Assembly (NCBI RefSeq): GCF_000498755.1
Contig: NZ_AXUS01000008.1
Span: 45,541-109,540, forward strand
Reading direction: 5' to 3'
Source: Clostridioides mangenotii TR
GTDB lineage: Bacteria; Bacillota; Clostridia; Peptostreptococcales; Peptostreptococcaceae
Length of the DNA: 64,000 bases
The position numbers were made by a program, and so were the translations under genes. The notes beneath the pieces are model-generated. The model searched no databases. It worked only from the letters and a program-made list of their open reading frames with translations, and had not been told where the DNA came from. Shown here piece by piece: positions 8,709 to 18,768 of the stretch; positions within the stretch are counted from its first letter, which is position 1; each line of letters starts with the position of its first letter.

Positions 8709-10414
8709 ATGAACTATAGAGAAAAATATGAGAAGTGGCTTAATTCTTCATTTATTGATACAGAAACTAAAAATGAATTAAAATCGATAGAAAATGATGA
8801 TAAAGAAATACAGGATAGATTTTATAAAGATTTAGAGTTTGGAACTGGAGGACTTAGAGGTGTAGTTGGAGCGGGAACTAATAGAATGAACGTATATACT
8901 GTTAGACGTGCTACTCTTGGAGTTGCTAATTATATTTTAAATACTTACGGAGAAATAGGAAAATCTAAAGGCGTAGTGATTGCGCATGATCCAAGGATTA
9001 TGTCAAAGGAATTTTCGAAAGAAGTGGCTACTACATTTGCGGCATATGGTGTAAAAGCATATTTATTTGAAGACATAAGGTCTACTCCAGAGCTATCATT
9101 TGCTGTTAGAAATCTTGGATGCATAATGGGAATTGTTATAACTGCAAGCCATAACCCTAAAGAATACAATGGTTATAAAGTCTATGATGAAAATGGAGGA
9201 CAAGTCTGTTTAGATGTAGCAAATGAGATAATATCTGAGTTCAATAAAATAGGAGACTACAGTGAGATAAATACTGTAGACTTTGAAGTATCTTTAAAAA
9301 ATAATATGATAACTATACTTGATAAAAAAGAAGATCAAGACTTTTTAGATGCAGTAAAAAAACAAGTTATCAGACAAAATATAATCGATGAATACAGTGA
9401 AAAATTAAAAGTTATTTACACACCTATACATGGAACTGGAAATATTCCGGTTAGATCTATATTAAAAGAAGTTGGATTTAAGAACATAAATGTAGTAAAA
9501 GAGCAGGAGTTACCTGATTCCAACTTTTCAACAGTAAAATATCCAAATCCAGAAGAAAGATCAGTCTTTGATATAGCGATAAAAATGGCTAAAGATAAAG
9601 GCGCTGATTTAATTATTGGAACTGATCCAGACTGTGACAGAGTTGGAGTTGTCGTTAAAGATTCAAGTGGAGAGTATATTGTTTTAAATGGAAACCAAAC
9701 AGGATCTCTATTAGTTAGATATATTATCGAAGGATTAATAGAAAAGAATAAACTTCCAAAAATAATCCAACGATTATAAAGACTATAGTAACATCTGAGT
9801 TTGGAGCTAAAATAGCATTGAGTTATGGAGTAGAATGTCTGAACACTCTTACTGGATTCAAATTTATCGGAGAGAAAATCAATGAGTTTGAGGAGAGCAA
9901 AGAAAAAACATTTATAATTGGATATGAAGAAAGCTATGGATATCTTATGGGAACACATGCTAGAGATAAAGATGCAGTAGTTGCTTCACTCATCATATGT
10001 GAAATGGCAGCGTACTATCTATCTAAAGGGATGAGTTTATACGATGCTCTAAAGGATACATACGATAAGTTCGGATATTATAAAGAAGGACTTAAATCTT
10101 ATACTCTTAAAGGTCTAGATGGTGTTAAGAAAATTGAAGAGATAATGAATTACTTTAGAAATAACGATATTAATTCATTTCAAGATATAAAAATAGAAAA
10201 ATTTAATGATTATAATGAAGGAATTGAAGACCTTCCAAAATCAAATGTGTTAAAATATATATTGGACGATGGTTCTTGGATAGCAATTAGGCCATCTGGT
10301 ACAGAGCCTAAAATTAAATTTTATTTCGGTGTGAATTCAAACAGTGAACAAAGCTCTGAACAGAAACTTGAAAAACTTATGAGTTGTTTACAAGAGATAG
10401 TTGAGGCTATATAG
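8709..10414 (+). CDS. pgm: Phosphoglucomutase/phosphomannomutase (frameshift in assembly)
   Basis: An alpha-D-phosphohexomutase of about 568 residues. It shows GTGGLRGVVG near residue 45, the phosphoserine loop TASHNPKEYNGYK near 148, the metal loop GTDPDCDRVG near 305 and the phosphate-binding RPSGTEPKIKFY close to the C-terminus. The frame breaks in the A-run at 9758-9762: adding one A restores LPKNNPTIIKTIVTSEFG and joins the N- and C-terminal parts. Both halves are well conserved, so this reads as a sequence error. It converts hexose-6-phosphate to hexose-1-phosphate, feeding manC just downstream and UDP-glucose synthesis. The order pgm-manC is typical of PS-II-type loci. Confidence 0.85.
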
Positions 10415-10427
10415 AGGAGAGAACATA

Positions 10428-11501
10428 ATGAAGATATATAATGTCATAATGGCTGGCGGAGGTGGAACTCGCTTTTGGCCGCTAAGTAGACAAGAATTAC
10501 CTAAACAATTGATTAATTTGAGCGGGGAAGATGCTCTTATAAATGAAACTATCAAGAGAATAGATACTCTGGCTCCAAAGAAGAATCTTTTTATAGTTAC
10601 TAATGAAAGACAAGAAGGGGCTTTGAAGGATATAGTAAAAGATAATTGCGTATGCGATAATATTCTGCTTGAGCCATCAGCGAGAAATACTGCCGCGGCA
10701 GTAGGATTTGCAGCATTTAGTATAATGAAAAAAACTGGTGATGGGGTAATGTGTGTTTATCCAGCTGATCACTATATAAAGAATGAAGAAGAATTTAGAA
10801 AAGTTATTGTAAAAGCGATTAATATAGCAGAAACTAATGATAAGTTAGTTACAATAGGTATTACCCCTACTTTTCCATCGACAGGATATGGATATATTAA
10901 CTTCGATAGAAATGCTTGTGTAGGTGATGGCGCTTATGACGTATGTGAATTTGTCGAAAAGCCAAACTTTGAGAAAGCTAAAGAGTATGTTGAATCTAAG
11001 AAATATGTTTGGAATAGCGGTATGTTTGTTTGGAGAGTATCAAAAATTCTTGAGGATTTTAAGAGATATCTACCAAAAGTGTATTCTAAGCTTGAAGAGT
11101 TATCTAATTATATAGGTACTCCAGAAGAAGAGGAAAAGATCAGAGAGATTTATCCTACTATACAATCGACTTCTATAGATTATGGCATTATGGAGAGAAG
11201 TAATGATGTTGTGGTGGTTCCAGGAGATTTTGGATGGAGCGATGTCGGGTCTTGGGATTCTCTGGGAGCTATATACCCAGCTGATGAAGAAGGCAATATC
11301 AAGCGTGGAGATAATATAACTATAAATACTAGCAATTCTATTATATATTCAGATGATAAACTAGTGACTACTATCGGAATAAACGATCTAATCGTAGTAT
11401 CTACAAATGATGCTGTGATGGTTTGCAGAAAAGATAGGGCTCAGGATGTTAAGGAGATAGTGAATCAACTTAAAGAAAATGATAGATATGAGTATATATA
11501 A
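10428..11501 (+). CDS. manC: Mannose-1-phosphate guanylyltransferase
   Basis: A 357-residue nucleotidyltransferase. The start at 10428 follows GAGGAGAG. It has the signature AGGGGTRFWPLSR with PKQ 6 residues later, EPSARNTAAAVGFAA, YPADHYI and FVEKPNFEKA, all typical of GDP-mannose pyrophosphorylases. It lacks the C-terminal phosphomannose isomerase domain of the long form. It makes GDP-mannose from mannose-1-phosphate and GTP for the polymer. The gene follows pgm with 13 bases between and is clearly in the same operon. Confidence 0.92.
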   Translation: MKIYNVIMAGGGGTRFWPLSRQELPKQLINLSGEDALINETIKRIDTLAPKKNLFIVTNERQEGALKDIVKDNCVCDNILLEPSARNTAAAVGFAAFSIMKKTGDGVMCVYPADHYIKNEEEFRKVIVKAINIAETNDKLVTIGITPTFPSTGYGYINFDRNACVGDGAYDVCEFVEKPNFEKAKEYVESKKYVWNSGMFVWRVSKILEDFKRYLPKVYSKLEELSNYIGTPEEEEKIREIYPTIQSTSIDYGIMERSNDVVVVPGDFGWSDVGSWDSLGAIYPADEEGNIKRGDNITINTSNSIIYSDDKLVTTIGINDLIVVSTNDAVMVCRKDRAQDVKEIVNQLKENDRYEYI

Positions 11502-11552
11502 AAACTAAGGCGATGTATTTTATAATATAGATGTCAACGAGGAGGTTTTAGA

Positions 11553-12290
11553 TTGATACCTAAAAAGATACACTATGTATGGATTGGTGGACCTAAAGGA
11601 AATTTGGAGAATATCTGCATCAATTCATGGAGAGAAAAATTACCAGAATACGAAATCATTGAGTGGAATGAAAAAAACTTTGATATAGAAAAAGAAATCG
11701 CAGGAAATAAATTTTTTGAAGAATGTTACAAAAGAAAGCTTTGGGCGTTTATATCCGATTATATCAGAATCAAGGTATTATATGAGCAAGGTGGTGTTTA
11801 CCTAGATACCGATATGCAGATTTTAAAGGATATAACTCCTATATTAGTTACGCATAAATTTATAAGTGGATATGAAGATGAAGATATACATATTAGCGCT
11901 GGATTAATATGTGCTGAGAAAGGACATCCACTTCTAAAGGATATCCTTGATTACTATGACAGCGAAATACTTACATCCGATATATACACTATACCGAAAG
12001 TTATTACTCACGTACTTAGAAATAAATTTAAACAAATAGATAGAAATAACTTTGAAGAAGACATATATATCTACGATAGAGAGTATTTCTACCCATTTAG
12101 TTTTAAAGAAGAGTTTAGCTATGATTGTATAATAGAAAATACTTACGGAATTCATTGGTGGGGAAAGAGCTGGGCAAAAAAAAGAGACTGCTTTTTAGAG
12201 AGCAAGAATCTAAAGGGTTTTAATAAAGCTTTTAAATGTCTAAAGATATTTATCAGCAATTCGCTTTTAGGATTAAAAAAGCGAAGTTAA
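11553..12290 (+). CDS. Glycosyltransferase with DXD motif (Gly_transf_sug, GT32-like)
   Basis: A 245-residue cytoplasmic protein starting at TTG 11553, seven bases after GGAGG. It begins IPKKIHYVWIGG, the family opening. The nucleotide-sugar site is the GGVYLDTDMQ segment near residue 90, with the Asp-x-Asp metal-binding pair. GIHWWGKSW near residue 205 is also conserved in capsule-type members (PF04488). It probably adds one sugar to the lipid-linked repeat. No membrane segment is visible. Donor and acceptor are not readable from sequence. Confidence 0.85.
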   Translation: MIPKKIHYVWIGGPKGNLENICINSWREKLPEYEIIEWNEKNFDIEKEIAGNKFFEECYKRKLWAFISDYIRIKVLYEQGGVYLDTDMQILKDITPILVTHKFISGYEDEDIHISAGLICAEKGHPLLKDILDYYDSEILTSDIYTIPKVITHVLRNKFKQIDRNNFEEDIYIYDREYFYPFSFKEEFSYDCIIENTYGIHWWGKSWAKKRDCFLESKNLKGFNKAFKCLKIFISNSLLGLKKRS

Positions 12291-12314
12291 AAATTAAGAG
12301 ATTAGGAGAAAAAT

Positions 12315-13511
12315 ATGTTTTATAATGATAAAAAAATAAAAAAATCAGATTTCTTTAATTCTAAATTATCGAATAATCCTAATATATTAAAGTACAGTAA
12401 GGTAATATTTACTATAGCATTGTTTATGATTATATTAAGAAAATATATGACTGCTTTGATAAGCACTCCTAGTACTCAAATAGTGTTGATACAGTCAGCA
12501 CTATTTTATGTATCAATAGGATTATTGGGAGTTTTATTCTTGATGGACGGAAATAAAAAGCGTATAGAAATATTATTGTTGGTATTTTGCGTAGCTCTTT
12601 ATTTACTCAATAGAAACGGTACTATGCTTGTATTTGTTCTTTTAGCATCTGGAATCAAAAATATTAGTGATAATTATGTTGTTAAAAACTATTTGATAAT
12701 ATCGACATTTCTTTTATGCGGATTTGTCTTGATATTTAATTTATTTCCGGAGCTTCAAAGTGCTAGTTTAGTAGCATATAGATTTAGTACATCTTCATTT
12801 GCAACTAGGTTTGATTTCGAGTTAGGTAATCCTAATTCAGCTTATTTCTTTATGATGCCTATATTATGTTCTTACATCTTCTTAAGATTTAAGGACTATA
12901 ATGTATTTGATAGAGTACTGATAATTGTGCTAACTATTTTTATATATTCAGTTACAGCGAGTAGAACTGGATTTTATACAATAGTTGCGGGACTGATACT
13001 TTTAGAGGCGATCAGGTATATAAATATTAAAGATAATGTATTTTTACCTATATTAGCGAAAATAGCTCCAATACTTATATCGTTAATTTCTATATTTATG
13101 GGAATGAAATTTTATAATAGCACTCAGATGAATAACCTATTATCAAGTAGACCTAAATATTGGCATGTATATTTAGCTGAGGCAGGAAATTTCTTAAAGC
13201 CTTTTGGAAACTCTTTTGGAGATGCTATAAAAGCTGCAAATCCACTTGACAACTCATATATATATTTAGTTTCAGTATTGGGATTAGTAACATTTGTACT
13301 TTTCCTAGCGTTAATGTATATGGGAATAGATATTCTTATAAAAAGCGACAATAAAGTATTGCTAGCTATAGTATTTATATTTTTAATTTATGGTTTTGCA
13401 GAAAATATTATATTTGAATCTGGTTTAAATTTTACATTGGTACTGCTGTTAAAAGTTATTATCAACAATAATAAAAACGAGATAAATATATATAAAATCT
13501 TTAATAGATAG
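12315..13511 (+). CDS. Wzy-like polysaccharide polymerase / O-antigen ligase-like membrane protein
   Basis: A 398-residue, highly hydrophobic protein with about 10-12 membrane segments and no soluble domain. Segments such as FELGNPNSAYFFMMPIL and TASRTGFYTIVAG match the loop features of the O-antigen ligase/polymerase group (Wzy_C-like, with the conserved SRTG). A longer loop near residues 275-310 (SSRPKYWHVY, DNSYIYLV) is outside in this family. It is the only polymerase candidate in the locus and so should join repeat units on the outer face of the membrane. The start follows TTAGGAG. Wzy proteins are poorly conserved, so the call depends on topology, loop motifs and context. Confidence 0.75.
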   Translation: MFYNDKKIKKSDFFNSKLSNNPNILKYSKVIFTIALFMIILRKYMTALISTPSTQIVLIQSALFYVSIGLLGVLFLMDGNKKRIEILLLVFCVALYLLNRNGTMLVFVLLASGIKNISDNYVVKNYLIISTFLLCGFVLIFNLFPELQSASLVAYRFSTSSFATRFDFELGNPNSAYFFMMPILCSYIFLRFKDYNVFDRVLIIVLTIFIYSVTASRTGFYTIVAGLILLEAIRYINIKDNVFLPILAKIAPILISLISIFMGMKFYNSTQMNNLLSSRPKYWHVYLAEAGNFLKPFGNSFGDAIKAANPLDNSYIYLVSVLGLVTFVLFLALMYMGIDILIKSDNKVLLAIVFIFLIYGFAENIIFESGLNFTLVLLLKVIINNNKNEINIYKIFNR

Positions 13512-13529
13512 CTAGTTTAGGAGGAAAAA

Positions 13530-14369
13530 ATGTTTATATCATTAATAATGCCTACTTTGAATAGGTTTGATGAAATCGACCTTCTTATGAAGAGCCTTGA
13601 AGATCAAACTCATACAAATTTTGAGCTTATTGTAGTAGATCAGAATGAAACTGATGAAGTAAAACAAATAGTAAATAGATATAATGAAAAATTAAATATT
13701 AATTATATAAAAAGCAATAAAAAAGGTCTTAGCTATAATAGAAATATCGGTATAGAAAATGCCAAAGGGGAAATTATAGCCTTTCCCGATGACGATTGCG
13801 AATATGAGTCTGATATACTTCGGTCAGTTGTAGATTTTTTTAAGAGCAATGATGATTACAAGATATTTAGTTGTAAGACTAAGGACAAAAACGGAATAGA
13901 TTCTTTTAAAAAGATGGCTGAAGGTGAATGTGAGATTAAATCTAGCAATGTTCTTGATACAATAACTTCGATTACTTTCTTCGTTAGATTTGAAGATAAA
14001 AACTATACACTTTTTGATGAGAGTCTTGGTGTTGGTGGAGAGTTTGGGTCTGGAGAGGAAATTGATTACATACTAGATTTATTAAATAGAGGATTTAGAG
14101 GAAAATATTTTGGAGAATATACAGTCTATCATCCAGCTAAGAAACATTCAAAATCCAAAGAAAAATATAAGAGAGATTACAACTATGGAAGAGGATTTGG
14201 AGCTCTGTGTAAAAAGGAAATAGTGTACAGAAAAAATCTTAGTTTTATAAAGGTTATGTTATCTAAACTTGTAAGAAATATCGGAGGATTAGTTCTAAGT
14301 TCAAATAGAGACTATCACGGTGCGACAATAAAAGGTAGAATAAGCGGATTTAGAGGGTACAAGTTATAA
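13530..14369 (+). CDS. Family 2 glycosyltransferase
   Basis: A 279-residue GT-A-fold enzyme (PF00535). Its start MFISLIMPTLNRFDEI, the VVDQNETDE strand, GLSYNRNIGIENAKGEI and FPDDDCEYE (the Asp-Asp-Asp divalent-metal site) are standard. GSGEEIDYILDLL contains the likely catalytic acidic pair. No transmembrane helix is present. It follows GGAGGAAAAA with 18 bases after the polymerase stop. It should add a sugar to the repeat unit; the sugar is not known. Confidence 0.88.
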   Translation: MFISLIMPTLNRFDEIDLLMKSLEDQTHTNFELIVVDQNETDEVKQIVNRYNEKLNINYIKSNKKGLSYNRNIGIENAKGEIIAFPDDDCEYESDILRSVVDFFKSNDDYKIFSCKTKDKNGIDSFKKMAEGECEIKSSNVLDTITSITFFVRFEDKNYTLFDESLGVGGEFGSGEEIDYILDLLNRGFRGKYFGEYTVYHPAKKHSKSKEKYKRDYNYGRGFGALCKKEIVYRKNLSFIKVMLSKLVRNIGGLVLSSNRDYHGATIKGRISGFRGYKL

Positions 14370-14390
14370 CATACAATAGGGATGGTGTTT

Positions 14391-15569
14391 ATGGAAAAAT
14401 TAAAATGTTTAATTAATATGATTATTGCTTTTATAATTTACCCATTTAATAAAGGCAAATTTAAAAATAAAAATATATGGATAATTGGCGGGCATTCAGG
14501 AGAAATATACAATGATAATTCCAAGTTTTTTTATGAATATATATTAAAAGAACATAAGGAGATAGATATTTATTGGGTTGTTGAGTCCGCGAGTTCTGTT
14601 ATAAAAAAAATCCCTGGTAGTAAATTAATGAGGGGAAGTATAAAAAACTATTTGTATTATTACAATGCAAAAGCAATTATATTTTCACATTCACCATCTG
14701 CGGATATAGCTCCATTTAATTTTGTAGTTCCTATATTAAATAGATTCCATAAAAAAACAGTTAAAGTTTATCTAAACCATGGGACTATTAGTTTTAAAAA
14801 GAGAAAGCCTATGAACTCAAGATTTAAAGGTATAATAGACAATTTACTAAAGAGCTACGATATATCTACTGCGAGTTCTGAATTTGAAAAGTCAGTAATG
14901 ACAGATGACTGGGGAATGAATGAAGGTTCAGTCTGTATAGTAGGTAACGCAAGATACGATAATCTGCCTACAGATGAAGAGGCGGCTAGCAGAGATATTC
15001 TTTATACTCCGACTTGGAGAGATTGGATAAAATTTAATTCTGGAAAATTCACAGAGACTTCTTATTTCACAAATATAATGGAACTATTAAACAGTGAAAA
15101 ATTAAATAATTACCTTGAAGAGAAAGATATAAATATAAAATTTTATATGCATCACCTAATGCACGAGTTTATAGATGATATAAAAGATAATATAACAGGT
15201 AAAAGAATAATATTTTTAGATAAGGGCGTTACTTTATCTGATGAGATCAGAAGCGCTGCAGCAAATATAACTGACTATTCAAGTGTAGCTATAGATTTCT
15301 TATATATGAATAGGCCTATTTTATTTTATCAATTTGATGTAGAGGAATATATTAAAAAGATAGATTCATATATAAATTTAAAAAATGAAATGTTTGGAAC
15401 TTTGTCGTATAATAGTAGTGAAGCTGTAGATAAGCTTATTGAGATTATAGACAATGATTTTAAAGTCATGGATAATCAAATAAATGAAAGAAATAGATTT
15501 TTTAAGTATAATGATAATAAAAACTGTGAAAGAATTTATGATTGTATAATTGGTAAATTGAATAAATAA
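14391..15569 (+). CDS. CDP-glycerol glycerophosphotransferase family protein (TagB/TagF-like)
   Basis: About 392 residues, using the ATG at 14391, which sits behind GGGATGGTG. One hydrophobic segment lies near the N-terminus. The C-terminal two-thirds fit PF04464: VYLNHGTISFK, the STASSEFEKSVM block, LYTPTWRDW, ITDYSSVAIDFLYMNRPILFYQ and DEEYI-like ends. TagB/TagF enzymes transfer glycerol phosphate from CDP-glycerol, and homologues in capsule loci transfer other polyol or sugar phosphates. In this locus it may supply a phosphodiester link in the polymer, as expected for a PS-II-like teichoic polymer. No tagD-like gene is in the window, so the donor is uncertain. Confidence 0.82.
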   Translation: MEKLKCLINMIIAFIIYPFNKGKFKNKNIWIIGGHSGEIYNDNSKFFYEYILKEHKEIDIYWVVESASSVIKKIPGSKLMRGSIKNYLYYYNAKAIIFSHSPSADIAPFNFVVPILNRFHKKTVKVYLNHGTISFKKRKPMNSRFKGIIDNLLKSYDISTASSEFEKSVMTDDWGMNEGSVCIVGNARYDNLPTDEEAASRDILYTPTWRDWIKFNSGKFTETSYFTNIMELLNSEKLNNYLEEKDINIKFYMHHLMHEFIDDIKDNITGKRIIFLDKGVTLSDEIRSAAANITDYSSVAIDFLYMNRPILFYQFDVEEYIKKIDSYINLKNEMFGTLSYNSSEAVDKLIEIIDNDFKVMDNQINERNRFFKYNDNKNCERIYDCIIGKLNK

Positions 15570-15593
15570 TATTAAAACGGTGAGGAAGGTAAT

Positions 15594-16343
15594 ATGAATA
15601 AGAATTTAGTATCTATAATTACTCCCGTGTTTAATGCTGAAAAGTATATTGAAGGAACTATAAAATCAGTATTAAACCAAACCTATAATGACTGGGAAAT
15701 GTTAATTATCGATGATTGTTCAACTGATAGCTCTCCAGAAATTGTTAAATCTTTTATGGAGATTGATTCTAGGATCAAGTATTTCAAGACTGAGTCTAAT
15801 CAGGGAGTATCGTATGCTAGAAACTTAGCGATAACAAATTCATCGGGGCAATTCATAGCTTTTCTCGATAGTGATGATCAATGGGAGAGCAAAAAATTAG
15901 AAAAGCAAATCGGCTATATGAAAGATAATGATTTTGCAATTACATTTACTTCTTATGAACTTATGGATGAAAACAGCAATAGTTTACATAAAACTATCAA
16001 AGTTCCTTGTTCTGTAGATTATAATGGGCTATTAAGAGGAAACATAATGGGATGTCTTACTGTGGTAATTGACATAACTAAAATGGATTTTGACATTAAA
16101 CTGAGTGGTATCCCGCACGAGGATTATGTTTTATGGCTATCTATTTTAAAAAAAGGCTACATTGCGTATGGCGTTGATGAAGTGTTGGCTAGATATAGAA
16201 AGTCTAGTACTTCACTAAGTGGAAATAAATTAAAAGCAGCGAAATGGACATGGAACATATACAGGAATGTAGAAAAGATTTCTTTACCAAGGGCTATATT
16301 CTATTTTATAAATTATAGTATAAACGGAATAAGAAAAAGTTAG
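15594..16343 (+). CDS. Family 2 glycosyltransferase (TuaG-like), first of a tandem pair
   Basis: A 249-residue GT2 enzyme. It has SIITPVFNAEKYI at the N-terminus, IDDCSTDSS, GVSYARNLAI, FLDSDDQWESKKLEKQ (metal site) and PHEDYVLW (likely catalytic Asp). The C-terminal LKAAKWTWNIYRNVEKISLP is shared with the next gene. The two enzymes are clearly paralogues and probably arose by duplication, now adding different sugars. No membrane segment is seen. It is spaced 24 bases after the previous gene. Confidence 0.87.
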   Translation: MNKNLVSIITPVFNAEKYIEGTIKSVLNQTYNDWEMLIIDDCSTDSSPEIVKSFMEIDSRIKYFKTESNQGVSYARNLAITNSSGQFIAFLDSDDQWESKKLEKQIGYMKDNDFAITFTSYELMDENSNSLHKTIKVPCSVDYNGLLRGNIMGCLTVVIDITKMDFDIKLSGIPHEDYVLWLSILKKGYIAYGVDEVLARYRKSSTSLSGNKLKAAKWTWNIYRNVEKISLPRAIFYFINYSINGIRKS

Positions 16344-16451
16344 CGTTATAGAAGAGTAAGGCTCACTTTAAATTCAAAGTATTGTAAGGAAGAAAACAAT
16401 AGTAGTTCAATGGTTATAGTTATGCCAATTGCTATATAAGGAGAGAAAATT

Positions 16452-17204
16452 ATGAATGAACCTTTAGTATCGATAATTACTCCTGTATATAATTCAGAGA
16501 AGTTTTTATCAGAGACGATTGAGTGTATCCAAAACCAAACGTATAAAAATTGGCAGCTTTTATTAATAGATGATTGTTCTAACGATAATTCTAGTGAGGT
16601 TATCAAAAGATATAGTGAACATGAATCGAGGATTAAGTATATTAAACTTGATAATAATTCGGGAGCTGCGGTTTCTAGAAACAAAGGACTTAGCCTAGCT
16701 GAGGGAAGATTTGTGGCGTTTGCAGATAGCGATGATCTATGGGATAGCAAAAAGCTAGAGAAGCAAGTAGGTTATATGCTAAAGAAGAATGTTGGATTCA
16801 CATTTACGTCGTATAGATACATGAAAGAAGATGGTACAAAAACAAATAAAGTAGCAAGAGCACCAGAAAAGATTGATTATGAAGGATTATTGAGAAATAC
16901 TATTATAGGATGTTCTACAGTTGTCATAGACAGAGATATATTAGGAAATTTTGAAATGCCTTTAGTAAGAAGAGGACAAGATACAGCTACTTGGTTGCAA
17001 CTTTTAAAGACAGAAAAGTATGCTTATGGTATATATGATGATTTAGTTTTTTATAGACTTGTTGGAAATTCTATATCAAGCAACAAAATTAAAGCGCTTA
17101 AAAGAACTTGGAACACTTATAGAAACGTAGAAAAGCTTAGTTTACCTAAAAGTATGTACGTATTTTGCTTTTATGTATTTAATGCGATAAAGAAGAGAGT
17201 TTAA
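16452..17204 (+). CDS. Family 2 glycosyltransferase (TuaG-like), second of a tandem pair
   Basis: A 250-residue paralogue of the preceding gene, with the same blocks: SIITPVYNSEKFL, IDDCSNDNS, GAAVSRNKGLSLAEG, FADSDDLWDSKKLEKQ and LKRTWNTYRNVEKLSLP. The acidic motif reads RGQDTATW where the first copy has PHEDYVLW, so acceptor or donor choice may differ while the Asp is kept. The 108-base gap between the copies has no gene or clear signal besides the ribosome site AAGGAGAG. Confidence 0.87.
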   Translation: MNEPLVSIITPVYNSEKFLSETIECIQNQTYKNWQLLLIDDCSNDNSSEVIKRYSEHESRIKYIKLDNNSGAAVSRNKGLSLAEGRFVAFADSDDLWDSKKLEKQVGYMLKKNVGFTFTSYRYMKEDGTKTNKVARAPEKIDYEGLLRNTIIGCSTVVIDRDILGNFEMPLVRRGQDTATWLQLLKTEKYAYGIYDDLVFYRLVGNSISSNKIKALKRTWNTYRNVEKLSLPKSMYVFCFYVFNAIKKRV

Positions 17205-17348
17205 ATAAATTAGATATAATGTTTTGAAATCAAATGATATTTTTAAATGCTTATAAATATAGAAATTAGATTAATAATATGAAATAAATTAATTTCAATA
17301 ATAATGATTAAAGCAATGTTTAGTTTTAAGAAGTCGGAGGAAAGTACA

Positions 17349-18647
17349 ATGAAAATAGCAATTGCTGGAACTGGATATGTAGGGCTGGTTACAGGTATAT
17401 GTTTAGCAGAGGTTGGCAATGAAAATATTGTATGTGTAGATGTAGATGAAAATAAAATATTAAGTATGAAAAAAGGAATACCTCCTATGTATGAAGATGG
17501 TCTACAGGAGCTTATGGTTAAAAATTATGAGCTGGGAAGAATAGATTACACAACAGATTATAAAAGTGCTTACGTTGATGCTGATATTATACTTATTGCT
17601 GTAGGTACTCCAGAGAGAAGCGACGGTTCTCCGAATCTAGATTATATAAAAATGGTCGCAAAACAGATAGCTGAGACGGTTGAAAACGACGTATTAGTAG
17701 TAATTAAATCGACTGTTCCTATGGGAACTAATGAGGAGATTGAAAAATATATTAATGGCGAATTAAAAAATAAGGACTTGAGGGCCGAACTTGCATCAAA
17801 TCCGGAATTCTTATCTCAGGGTAGTGCAGTTAAAGATATGCTAGATGCTTCTAGAATCGTTATAGGAGTAGAAAGTGACTGGGCAAGAGAAAAGTTAGAA
17901 GCTATATATAAACCGTTTAATAAACCGATAGTAGTTTCTAATAGAAATAGTGCTGAGATGATAAAGTATGCATCAAATGATTTTTTAGCTTTAAAAATAT
18001 CTTTTATGAATGATATTGCAAACCTATGTGAGATAGTAGGAGCAAATGTAGAAGATGTTGCTCGTGGAATGAGCTATGACGATAGAATAGGAAGTAAATT
18101 TTTAAAGGCTGGGATAGGTTATGGAGGTTCTTGTTTTCCTAAAGATACAAAAGCTCTTCATTGGTTATCTGAGCACAATGGATACGAACTAAAAACTGTT
18201 AAGGCAGCTATTGAAGTAAACGAGAGCCAAAAATTAAAGCTAGTTAAAAAAGCATCTAAAATAATGGATAGTTTTAGAGACCAAAAAATTGCTGTGCTTG
18301 GGCTTACTTTTAAACCTGGAACAGATGATATAAGAGAAGCTCCATCTATTGTAAATATTGAGTACTTAATTGAAAGAGGCGCAAAGGTTACAGCTTACGA
18401 TAAAATAGGGGAAGAAAATGCAAAAAAGATATTCAACGATAAAATAGAGTATGCAAATAACATCGATGAGGCTATAAAAGATGCTAGCGTGTGTTTTATT
18501 ATGACTGAGTGGAAAGATATATTAAACTACGATATAGAAAAATATAAAGAACTTATGGTAAGACCTTTAGTTTTAGATGGTAGAAATTGTTACAATCTAG
18601 ATGATATGAAAAAAGCAGGAATAGAATATTATTCTATAGGAAGATAG
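17349..18647 (+). CDS. ugd: UDP-glucose 6-dehydrogenase
   Basis: A 432-residue enzyme. The start at 17349 follows CGGAGGAAAG; upstream in-frame codons from 17304 add only 15 unlikely residues. The NAD fold begins KIAIAGTGYVGLVTG. The catalytic cysteine lies in GGSCFPKDTKAL near residue 262. GTDDIREAPS and ITEW-like (IMTEWKDI) segments are typical of the UDP-Glc DH branch (TuaD/Ugd). It oxidises UDP-glucose to UDP-glucuronate with NAD+, which predicts a uronic acid in the polymer or another glycan. This differs from the uronate-free repeat described for C. difficile PS-II. A terminator hairpin follows the gene. Confidence 0.93.
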   Translation: MKIAIAGTGYVGLVTGICLAEVGNENIVCVDVDENKILSMKKGIPPMYEDGLQELMVKNYELGRIDYTTDYKSAYVDADIILIAVGTPERSDGSPNLDYIKMVAKQIAETVENDVLVVIKSTVPMGTNEEIEKYINGELKNKDLRAELASNPEFLSQGSAVKDMLDASRIVIGVESDWAREKLEAIYKPFNKPIVVSNRNSAEMIKYASNDFLALKISFMNDIANLCEIVGANVEDVARGMSYDDRIGSKFLKAGIGYGGSCFPKDTKALHWLSEHNGYELKTVKAAIEVNESQKLKLVKKASKIMDSFRDQKIAVLGLTFKPGTDDIREAPSIVNIEYLIERGAKVTAYDKIGEENAKKIFNDKIEYANNIDEAIKDASVCFIMTEWKDILNYDIEKYKELMVRPLVLDGRNCYNLDDMKKAGIEYYSIGR

Positions 18648-18660
18648 CTAATAAAATATG

Positions 18661-18705
18661 TATCTGTACCAAATACGTTTAGTGTGATGTACAGATATTT
18701 TTATT
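18661..18705 (+). terminator. Rho-independent terminator
   Basis: TATCTGTAC (18661-18669) is inverted exactly at GTACAGATA (18689-18697), followed by TTTTTATTTT. It separates ugd from the following, more AT-rich module. Confidence 0.75.
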
Positions 18706-18768
18706 TTGAAAAAATGTTTAATTAGTATAAAATATAAAATAGAATATTAAAAGGTTAGGAGGATTATT

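Noticed and set aside
9758..9762. Programmed frameshift in pgm
   Set aside because: The site is a simple A-run without a stimulatory structure, and the same kind of break recurs in seven other unrelated genes, so an error is the simpler reading.
16346..16750. Minus-strand frame over the tandem glycosyltransferases
   Set aside because: It mirrors the conserved GT2 coding sequence, has no ribosome site and shows no protein family features.
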